Positions 9,474-17,600 of a stretch of 64,000 nucleotides of DNA are shown here, piece after piece (the stretch's first letter is position 1; every line of letters begins with the position of its first letter). Location: contig NZ_CP077091.1 of assembly GCF_014268595.2 (NCBI RefSeq), positions 2,378,501 through 2,442,500 of the forward strand. The letters are read 5' to 3'. A program made the translations under genes and the position numbers. Under the pieces are notes generated by a model that was given only the letters and a program-made list of their open reading frames with translations, ran no database searches and was not told the origin of the DNA. Source of the stretch: Pseudomonas hamedanensis. GTDB taxonomy: Bacteria > Pseudomonadota > Gammaproteobacteria > Pseudomonadales > Pseudomonadaceae.

Positions 9474-12400
9474 ATGTCCAGCCCCAGCGAGCCTCTCGTC
9501 CTCGCGGAACTCGTCATCCCCGGTCGCACCGGCCCGGTAGCGGAAACTCCGGTGAAAATCTGGGGCATCAACATCGCGGCCGCGCTGGGCAACTTTCCAC
9601 TTAATGGTCTGCTGTGCCAGGCAGGTCCGTGGGCGAACATGGCGGTTGGCGACACATTGACCCTCTATTTGGGCACCGGGCAAAACGTGTGGGTTGAAAC
9701 CGTCGACAAGACCGAGGTCAACACGCAGCTCCGTATGTTCGTACCTTCCCGACACATGGTCGATGGCCTGTTCGCGGTGTCCTATACGGTCAAGCCCTTG
9801 GGCGGCACGGATCAACCGTCCGAAGTCATGCAGGTGCAGCTCAAGCTCACTCGCCCGGGCGGGCACGATGACAACGATGACAGCGGGCATTCCAAGCTGA
9901 TCATGACGATGCCCCAAGAGATTGTTGACGGCGGTATCGACCAGGACAACGTGGCCGAGGGCGTGCCGATCACCGTCGGCAACAACGATGGCACGCCGCC
10001 TTATCCCTTTGCCGCGGCGGGCGATGTTATTCGCATCAGCTGGGGTGGCATTTTCGTGTTCAGTGAGGCGCTGACCCAGGAACAGGCTGAAGGCAAAGCG
10101 CCGATCATCGTGACCATCACCGAAGCCGTCATCCGCGAGGCCGGTGATGCGGACTCTCCCGGCGTGGCCGTGGTGTTCGAGGTATACGACTGCGTGCTCA
10201 ACCGCTCCGAGGACTGGAGCCCCGAGCAGCGTGTGCCGGTGGCGGTGGATGCGACTCGGGCGGACGCGCCGTTGCTCAAGGAAACGCTGAACAATGTACT
10301 GGACGTCGACAAGCTGGGCGACGCCAATGGCACCGTGCAGATTATCGCCATGGATAAGAACAAGTTCGAGGTCGGTGACCTTGTATTCATCAGGATCAAG
10401 GGCACGCCCGTCGAAGGGCCGCCGATTGATTGGGAACCATCAGCAGGCGTGGAACTGGAAAGTGTGCCGAGCGTTATGGAAATCATGGCGCCCAACGCCG
10501 TGCTGCGCCAGTTGGCCAAGTCGCAGATCACCTTGTCCTACCGCCTGGAAAAAGCCGATGCCTCTGTCGATTTACGCTCCAAAAGCCAGTTCATCCGTGC
10601 CATCGGCGAAATCCAGCGGCTGGCCGCGCCGATCATGCTGGACGAGAACTCCGGGGCGCTGGACCCGACACTGCTGCAAATCAGTCTCGAGATTCCCTTC
10701 GACAAATCCTTTGTCGAAGGCCAGGTCCTCAAACCGGTCATGCTCGGCACTACGCCAGGCCTCAAGCCCTACCTGCCTGACCTGCCAAGGCGCCCCATCA
10801 CCTACAACGACATCGTCGAGGCGAAACCGTTGCAGTACAAGATTGACGGCAAGCATCTGGCCCCGGTCAACGGTGGCACGGCCGAGTTCTATTACCAGCA
10901 ACTGGTCGCCGCTGCGGTGCTCGCTACACTGGACCCGTTCGAGGCCACCCGGGCCGTTCGCGAGTCGATTCACACCGAGATCCTGCAAGTCGGCAAACCG
11001 CGCCTGGAACTGCCTGAACCGGTGGTGGCCGGCGTGGTGGACGGCGTCCTGCCCCCCGACACTGCCGGCACCACCTTGACCGTGCCGTACACCGAAACGG
11101 TCGCCGGCGACGAAGTCTTCATGTTCTGGATTGGTTCGCTCACCGGTGAGTACACCGACTCGATCAAGCTGAACGAGTTCACCGCCGGCAAGGAAGTACC
11201 GTTCAACATCGAAGCCAAGCTGATCAAGGACAATGAAGGCGGAAAGGTGATCGTCCGGTACCAAATCAAGCGCACGGCGGGCGGGACGAGTTATGCCGAG
11301 CCGCTGGAGTTCAGTGTTGGGGTGGCGCTGGATCTCACCGCACCCGGTATCAAGGAAGCGCCGAACGGCACCAGCCTCGACCCGATCAACGCGCAGACCG
11401 AACTGACCGCGGTGGTTGACCCTGGCGGCCTGCGCCTCCATGACGAAATCACCGTCACCTTCACTGGCGCCGTCGGCACACCCGCCGGCGGCTCGCACAC
11501 CACCACGCCATGGACGGTGACCGCGCTCGGACCGCAGCACATACCGCTGCATGTGCCGGTCATCGCCTTCAACCTCGGCAAAACGGTGGAGATAACCTAC
11601 ACCGTGACCCGAGACAGTAAACCGTCACCGTCGTCGCCACCGCTGACGCTGGTGGTGCTGCCGCTGGATAATCGTCACCTGGACAAACCGCTGATTCTGC
11701 AAGCGTCGGACGGCGGCGAAGGACGAGAGCTGGACGTCAGTCTGTTGACCGCCGCCGCCACCGTGCAGGTGAATAGCTGGCCGCATATTGCGCTGGGGCA
11801 GCCTGTCTGGTCGCAGGTGAAAGGCACCAAGAAGGATGGCGGTGTCTACGACGTAATATTCTGGGAACCGCCCCGCGCACAAACCAACGCGACGTGGATC
11901 AGACAAGGCTTTTGGACGTATTCGATTCCGCTCATTGATCTGCAGAAGCTGCAAGACGGCAGCGAGTTGACGGTGATATTCAAGGCGGGGCTTGGGGGTA
12001 GCGCGGTGGAGGGCGAGGCGGTGAGTTTTCCGCTGCGCACGTACATCGTCAAGACTGTTGAAGATGTGAAACCGGAAATCGGCAAGATCACCGGTTCGAC
12101 AAACGAGGCCGAAATTCCTCAAGGCGGGGTCACGGTGGAAACGGCCGTAACCCTGAGCGGCGTTGCGGCCAAGGGACAGAAAGTCGAAGTCTTTGACGGC
12201 AATGTCTCCAAAGGTCAGGCAACGGCACATGCCACCACAGGTGTCTGGACGTTGCTCGTCACTGCCCTGGCTGTGGCAGCACACAGCTTCACCGCCAAGG
12301 CGCTGTACGGTTCCGGTGCATCATCGGCGGCCTGGACGCTGACTGTCACAGCGGCCACCGCGCCGACATTGACATCGGCCAAAGGCTCTCCCAGCGGTGT

Positions 12401-13205
12401 CGAAATCCCTCAAGGCGGGGTGACGGTGGAAACGGCCGTCACCCTGAGCGGCGTCGCGGCCAACGGCCAGAAGGTCGAAGTCTTTGACGGCACTGTCCCC
12501 AAAGGTCAGGCAACGGCACATGCCACCACTGGCGTCTGGACGTTGCTCGTCACTGCCCTGGCTGTGGCGGCACACAGCTTTACCGCCAAGGCGCTGTACG
12601 GCTCCGGTGCATCATCCGTTGCCAGAACACTGACAGTCGTCACACCTTTGATAATCGACGAAAGAGACGTTCTTCTTACCGGACCCAAATGGGTGTTCCT
12701 TGATCCAGTTGACGCTCCCGTCGCGCTCCTCCAAGCTGGTGATTTTGTAGATCGTTATCCTACCCAAGGCACACCACCCTATACCTACACCTCAGACGAC
12801 GTGCGAATTGCCAGGATATTCGACCCAAGTATTGGGCGGATCCAAGGCGCCGGAAACGGTACAACTTATATAAACGTATCCGACGCAAACGGGAGTAAAA
12901 AACGAATAAAAATCACTGTGCAGGGGGTTCGATCCATTCATCGATCGTTTAACTACTACACCGCAAGCGGGTGTGATGCGTGGCGGACTGAACATTCACT
13001 TTTGCCGCTTACGCTAGATTTGTTCTCAACATTCATTATCGCGTTTCCCGCTTCATCCCAATCAACTTTCTTCTTCTGGCGAACAAACGGACATCATTGG
13101 ATACGACTGGAAAATTGGGATGCCCCCGCAACATGGAGATATCACACCGATGGTCTACATCCTGATTCAGGGACTAGAGCTATTGGCTGGAAGGAAACTC
13201 TTTAA
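9474..13205 (+). CDS. Large Ig-like module protein with C-terminal Big2/lectin-like region (1243 aa)
   Basis: Not assigned to a named family. There is no signal peptide or hydrophobic helix at the N-terminus (MSSPSEPLVLAELVIPG). The first roughly 860 residues are consecutive beta modules of about 120 aa, each with a recurring GD-x-I-x-x-x-W/G strand (GDTLTLYLG, GDVIRISWGG, GDLVFIRIKG, GDEVFMFWIGS) and often a preceding LDP/LDV. Two almost identical 98-aa Ig-like repeats follow (about 863-1058; EIPQGGVTVETAVTLSGVAA). Next is a Big2-like domain (TSDDVRIARIF ... GNGTTYINVSD), then a C-terminal aromatic segment with FFFWRTNGHHWIRL, resembling the intimin/invasin C-type lectin-like fold. A GGAG precedes the ATG by 8 bp. 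The role is unknown; an adhesin or a secreted carbohydrate-binding protein is a guess. Confidence 0.8.
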   Translation: MSSPSEPLVLAELVIPGRTGPVAETPVKIWGINIAAALGNFPLNGLLCQAGPWANMAVGDTLTLYLGTGQNVWVETVDKTEVNTQLRMFVPSRHMVDGLFAVSYTVKPLGGTDQPSEVMQVQLKLTRPGGHDDNDDSGHSKLIMTMPQEIVDGGIDQDNVAEGVPITVGNNDGTPPYPFAAAGDVIRISWGGIFVFSEALTQEQAEGKAPIIVTITEAVIREAGDADSPGVAVVFEVYDCVLNRSEDWSPEQRVPVAVDATRADAPLLKETLNNVLDVDKLGDANGTVQIIAMDKNKFEVGDLVFIRIKGTPVEGPPIDWEPSAGVELESVPSVMEIMAPNAVLRQLAKSQITLSYRLEKADASVDLRSKSQFIRAIGEIQRLAAPIMLDENSGALDPTLLQISLEIPFDKSFVEGQVLKPVMLGTTPGLKPYLPDLPRRPITYNDIVEAKPLQYKIDGKHLAPVNGGTAEFYYQQLVAAAVLATLDPFEATRAVRESIHTEILQVGKPRLELPEPVVAGVVDGVLPPDTAGTTLTVPYTETVAGDEVFMFWIGSLTGEYTDSIKLNEFTAGKEVPFNIEAKLIKDNEGGKVIVRYQIKRTAGGTSYAEPLEFSVGVALDLTAPGIKEAPNGTSLDPINAQTELTAVVDPGGLRLHDEITVTFTGAVGTPAGGSHTTTPWTVTALGPQHIPLHVPVIAFNLGKTVEITYTVTRDSKPSPSSPPLTLVVLPLDNRHLDKPLILQASDGGEGRELDVSLLTAAATVQVNSWPHIALGQPVWSQVKGTKKDGGVYDVIFWEPPRAQTNATWIRQGFWTYSIPLIDLQKLQDGSELTVIFKAGLGGSAVEGEAVSFPLRTYIVKTVEDVKPEIGKITGSTNEAEIPQGGVTVETAVTLSGVAAKGQKVEVFDGNVSKGQATAHATTGVWTLLVTALAVAAHSFTAKALYGSGASSAAWTLTVTAATAPTLTSAKGSPSGVEIPQGGVTVETAVTLSGVAANGQKVEVFDGTVPKGQATAHATTGVWTLLVTALAVAAHSFTAKALYGSGASSVARTLTVVTPLIIDERDVLLTGPKWVFLDPVDAPVALLQAGDFVDRYPTQGTPPYTYTSDDVRIARIFDPSIGRIQGAGNGTTYINVSDANGSKKRIKITVQGVRSIHRSFNYYTASGCDAWRTEHSLLPLTLDLFSTFIIAFPASSQSTFFFWRTNGHHWIRLENWDAPATWRYHTDGLHPDSGTRAIGWKETL
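12067..12651 (+). repeat. Tandem 294-bp repeat encoding two Ig-like domains
   Basis: Two copies with a 294-bp period (98 codons) are near-identical at DNA level, for example CCTCAAGGCGGGGT at 12118 and again at 12412. The few differences are mostly silent, so the duplication or its homogenisation is recent. Confidence 0.85.
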
Positions 13206-13365
13206 CGGGTTCATTCCAGCACTGCAATTCTAAATGCATGGTGATTCCTTCGCCCGGCCAGCAGATGGAGTCATCGGGCTTTTGAAGACGAAAAAAGGAG
13301 ACGGATTTACTTAACCAGCAATTTAGGCAGCGGGACTTCATCGAGGTTTCTGCTGACAGGGATGG

Positions 13366-13438
13366 CCCCTTCGCGAGCAGGCTCGCTCCCACAGGGAAAT
13401 GCGTTCCAAATGTGGGAGCGAGCCTGCTCGGGAAGGGC
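13366..13438. repeat. REP pair (REPIN)
   Basis: CCCTTCGCGAGCAGGCTCGC faces an inverted copy with one change (GCTCGGGAAGGGC). It lies between the first Ig-module gene and the structured leader of the DUF6124 gene. Confidence 0.9.
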
Positions 13439-13587
13439 TCAGTGAGTCAGCGCAAATCGGCATTTAAACGAAGGTGTTTAAAAGACACCTCCAGACACGC
13501 CTCCAAGGCTACAAATCCTTGCGCCATTGCCTACAGCCAAGCCAGAATCCGCCGGCTTGTGCACTTTGGGGTCGGATTCTATTGTGG

Positions 13588-13799
13588 ATCGGTCGCTGAC
13601 GAATCAGCGATCGGGTTTAGCGACTCGGACCATCTCAGTGCATCAGCGTTCGTGGCTTCGTTGTGGGACTTTTCGCCCGCAATTACGTTATGGCGGCTGT
13701 ATGCGGGAGACCTTTGGGTCTACCGGGGTGCCTGTGACCGGTTCGCTAACCTGCGTACAGCTGCCACCTTCACTTGTTTAGCGACAGGGAAAGGGTGGC
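13588..13799 (+). ncRNA. Candidate structured 5' leader RNA of the DUF6124 gene
   Basis: Five local stem-loops can be drawn by eye in 212 nt. They are GGTCGCTGA-CGAA-TCAGCGATC (13591-13612, one G-U pair), CCCGCA/TGCGGG (13676-13681 with 13702-13707), AGACC-TTTG-GGTCT (13708-13721), ACCGG/CCGGT (13722-13726 with 13738-13742) and GCCACC/GGTGGC (13763-13768 with 13794-13799). The 10-mer GTTTAGCGAC occurs twice (13615, 13777). The DUF6124 Shine-Dalgarno sequence follows 12 nt after the last stem. A cis-regulatory RNA or a processed sRNA are both possible. I know of no named RNA family that matches. Confidence 0.5.
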
Positions 13800-13822
13800 T
13801 CCATAACCTCAGGAGCTTCACC

Positions 13823-14182
13823 ATGATCAAACCAACACCCAACCCACCCGAAACCGACCCCACCTCCCCCTACGAATCCCTCGATTCAAGAAAACTCCAC
13901 CAAGCCGCCGACCGCGCCCTCGATCACTACCTCTGCCCACCCGGCTCCACCCCGCCGCCTCGTAGCAACCGCGCAATGTATGCCGTCACCGCAGACACCA
14001 AAAACGAAGACCTGCTGGCCAACGCCTGCGAAACGCTCGCTTCGGCGAAAAACATTGCCAACGACTTCGCCAGCCTCATGCCAACATCGCAGCGCCGAAC
14101 GCTGCTGGGCATTGCGCAACTGATTATGCTGGGGGAACTGGCGGTGAACCGGGTGCTGGATAACCTGGAGTTGCCAGGGTGA
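13823..14182 (+). CDS. DUF6124 family protein
   Basis: 119 aa beginning MIKPTPNPPETDPTSPYESLDSRKLH and ending with a helical AQLIMLGELAVNRVLDNLELPG. This is the pattern of the small DUF6124 proteins found in multiple copies in Pseudomonas. An AGGAG sits 7 bp before this ATG, although the frame stays open upstream to 13412 through the structured leader; the upstream part is not protein-like. The function is unknown. A broken second copy of the 3' end lies near 25.9 kb. Confidence 0.8.
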   Translation: MIKPTPNPPETDPTSPYESLDSRKLHQAADRALDHYLCPPGSTPPPRSNRAMYAVTADTKNEDLLANACETLASAKNIANDFASLMPTSQRRTLLGIAQLIMLGELAVNRVLDNLELPG

Positions 14183-14216
14183 TGCCGGCTGGCTGAGTTG
14201 TCCGGCGATCATGCCG

Positions 14217-14318
14217 GCCTCTTCGCGAGCAGGCTCGCTCCCACATTTGATCCTTGTCCGGCACAAAATCTGTGACTACTGAAGAACCCTGTGGGAGCGA
14301 GCCTGCTCGCGAAGGCTG
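14217..14318. repeat. REP pair (REPIN)
   Basis: CTCTTCGCGAGCAGGCTCGC with an inverted copy after about 50 bp. Together with the flanking DUF6124 3' end and the GC hairpin, it forms a module that recurs at 25.9-26.1 kb. Confidence 0.9.
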
Positions 14319-14352
14319 ACTCTCAGTCAACACATGGCTTCAGGCAGAAAAA

Positions 14353-14381
14353 CCCGCCGCCCAATCAACCGGGTCGGCGGG
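14353..14381 (+). terminator. Degenerate terminator hairpin
   Basis: CCCGCCG ... CGGCGGG with AAAAA on the left but no T-run on the right. It is homologous to the intact terminator at 26068-26110, so its function here is doubtful. Confidence 0.4.
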
Positions 14382-14461
14382 GTCGGGCCGTTTCCGTCCC
14401 ACTGAGTCCACCCTCATTGGGTGCCCCGACAGCATAACCGTTGGTCGCAAAGGGGCATTCC

Positions 14462-14479
14462 CCTGTCAGATCTAACAGG
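14462..14479. promoter_or_regulatory. Second copy of the CCTGTCAGATCT palindrome
   Basis: CCTGTCAGA-TCTAACAGG has one mismatch in the symmetry. It is followed by TGCGCAA and ACGCGTT in the same order as the site upstream of the 1243-aa paralogue. It lies 57 bp before a small leader ORF and about 165 bp before the 1508-aa gene. Confidence 0.55.
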
Positions 14480-14536
14480 TGCGCAAATCAAACAACACGC
14501 GTTCAATCATTCCATCCACGGATGCGAGTGTCCGCC

Positions 14537-14644
14537 ATGTTCGCCAATGATCCCGTTCGGGAAGAATCCCCGACTCTGCAAGCGTTCGATGTCACGGGCC
14601 TTCGCCACTCAAGCTCTGAAAACCCTTCAAGAGGGATGTCCTGA
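14537..14644 (+). CDS. Putative 35-aa leader ORF coupled to the 1508-aa gene
   Basis: MFANDPVREESPTLQAF... ends in TGA, whose last base is the A of the next gene's ATG (TGATG), an arrangement typical of translational coupling. The ATG aligns with the start of the 1243-aa paralogue: the stretch from the palindrome through ACGCGTT and CACGGA to GCCATG is conserved between the two loci. No similarity to a known peptide was recognised. Confidence 0.4.
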   Translation: MFANDPVREESPTLQAFDVTGLRHSSSENPSRGMS

Positions 14645-17600
14645 TGCCTGCCGGTTCGATTTCCCTGTTCCCGCCCTACGACGATGAAAACCAGCCACTG
14701 GCGCTGCGACCAATCCTGATCGCGGGGATGCAAGCGCCCGTGGAGGACGGCGATGGCGGGATCAATTTCAAGACCGCCACCGACTACCCCGACGGGCTGC
14801 TGTGCGCCATTAATCCTTATCTGAGCCCCATGAAAGAGGGCGACAAGCTTGAGATTCATTACAACGGGGGAAAAATCCTCGAACGATGGGTGGCCGCCGA
14901 CGAAGTCGATCAACGGGTGTTCTTTTATTTGCCGGCGCCTGAGCAGTCTGGATGGATTGAAGATTGCCATTATGTGCTGACCCGTGCAGGTGAGACCGTA
15001 TCCGATCCACCTTCCGCGTCCCTGCGCTTACTGGTCAAGCTTTACAAGCCTGGGAACTTTGACAGAACGCCGCATTTACCCGGCCATTCAGAGTTGCACA
15101 TCGTCCAATTGCCTGCGGAACTGGTAGAACAGGGTGTCATCGATGCGGAGTGGGCGAAAAACGGCGTGTTAGCCACGATACCGTTTTACGTATACATCAC
15201 CCGCAACGACCAGATCCGTCTGCAACTGGGCAGTTACTCGCTCCCCGCGCATGTCGTCACGCAGGCACAGGCCGAGCATAAGGAGCCGATTGAGATCTAC
15301 ATCAACCAGGACGCCATTCTCGGCGCGGGTGATGGTGAAGAAGTGGAGATCAGATGGCGCGTCAGTGACGAAGTCTGGAACTGGGCCGACACTCACTCCC
15401 AAACCACTTGCATCGATGTGGACGCCGGCGGCTGGCGCCTGGAGGCGCCGATCATCAAGGAAGCTTTTAACAAAGTGATCACCATCAGAGACCTGGACAA
15501 GAAGCCGGTAACGGTGCAGATCCATGTCAGAGGCGATGAATTCGACCTGGGGGATACTCTAACGATGACCTGGCTCGGTAAGCCGCCGAATAATGGCAAA
15601 CCGATCAGCCTTAGCGAAACCCGCATCATCGACAACATCCCCAGCGTGCTGGAAATCCCGGTGCCCTATGAGGAAGTCAGGGCGATTGCCCAAGGCACGG
15701 CCGACGCCTCCTACATTCTCTACAAAAAAGATGGCGGTGACCCGCTGTCGTCAAAACGCGCCCTGGCTGATGTAGTGGGCGACGTCGACATGCTTCCCGA
15801 GCCAATCCTTCTGCAGTTGCTGGGCGACACCCTCGATCCGGACGAGCCCTACGCCACTGTCGAAGTCCGCTATGCCATGAAAAACGGCGACCTGATCAAC
15901 CTGGTCTGGCTGGGTAAGAAATCCAACGACCAACCCTATCTGCATGAACAGCCTCATACCGTCAGCGAAAACGACGCCAGGCAAGGGTGGGTCAGGCTCT
16001 ACGTCAATGCCGAGCACATCAGCGTGCTGGTCAACGGCACACTCGATCTTTCCTATCGGGTCGCCAACGACGATACGGGGCTTTACAACGTCCGCGAGTC
16101 CGAGCGACTGCTGGTCAGGGTCGAGAAGGTCAGGGCGACGCTGCCCAAACCTGTTGTCGAGGAGGCCGAACCGCCCGGGGACGTGCTCGATCCTTCCAAG
16201 GTATTCGACAATGTTCATGTGCTGATCGCCGAGGCGAACACCGTCAGGGGCGATGTACTGACCTACTACTGGCGCAGTCCCAATCCCTTTGGCAGTACCG
16301 GCGACTGGTTGCCCATCACCACGGTGAGCGAAGGCGAGCCCGTGCGCTTCAGGGTCGACAAGGAATATGTCACGGCGAACATCGGGCAGTACGTCAAAGT
16401 GAGTTATTCGCTGTCGCGCGCCTCGACCGGACGACATGAATATTCGGCCACGCTTGATTTGCTCATCGGCGAGTTGGTAGGTGACTTGCCGCCGCCCGAG
16501 GTGATCCAGGCACCTGACGGAACATTGGACCCGATGAGCGGACTGAACGGAGTGGATGTGAAGGTCAGTTATCGGAGCATGAAGCCTGATCAGGACGTTA
16601 TCCGGTTGAAGTGGCTTGGCTCACCGGGACCCGGCACATCCGAGGATCTTGAGTTGCCTGGGCACTCCAGCGGCACGGTTGTATTCCACCTGCCCTCTAC
16701 ATTGGCCGGCGCGAATATCGATCGACGAGTCAGCGTCGAGTATGAGGTAACGCGCTATACCATCACCACACCTTCACAAACGCTGGATCTATACGTTTCG
16801 GGTTTTTCCGATCCAGAGAGTCAGCTACCCCGTCCTGTGGTTCCTCAAGCGCCGAGCGGAGTTCTGGATTTGATGACCTTTAGCGCGGATGCCAGAGCCC
16901 TTGTTGAAAAATGGTTGCACATTGCCCCCAAACAAATCATCTGGCTGCAATTGGTGGGAGAAACCACTGCCGGCGATTGTTACGTCATCAAAATTATCGA
17001 CGGTAAAGAAATAACCGCTGCCCAATTGAGCAGTGGGCTCAACGAAACATTGCTCAGAAGCGAGTTGGTCAAACTTGGACATTCCACCGCAGCGACTGTA
17101 ATTTGCAAGGTCGCCTTCGATGGCCGCATAGATGAGAACAGCGCTTATGTGTTTCCACTGCTGCCATTGACCGTCAGAACCCGCTATGACTACATCCAGC
17201 CAACCATCAGCAAAGTCACGGATTCACGCAGCGAAATCGACGAAGGCGGCACCACCCGCGACAACGAATTGACCATCTTCGGCACCGCCACACGAGATGA
17301 AACCGTTGAGCTGTTCGATGGTGAAACGACCTCACTGGGGACAGCGGCAGTCGACACGGACAGCACATGGAATTGCAAGATCGGCATACTCACCGAAAAA
17401 ACCTACAGCATCACCGCCAAGGCTCTTTATGACGCCGATCCGGTGTCGAGTCCCCCCAGAACCTTTACCGTCAAATTTGCAGAAACACCCGAAGTCCTCG
17501 CCATCACCGACTCGCGAGGCCCCGTCGCGCCGGGCGCCATCACCTATGACAACAGCGTCTTCGTAGCAGGCAGCGCGACCCCCAACCTGCAAGTGCGCTT

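Noticed and set aside
13412..13822. N-terminal extension of the DUF6124 protein
   Set aside because: The frame crosses a REP hairpin and the structured leader, and the good Shine-Dalgarno sequence sits before the ATG at 13823.
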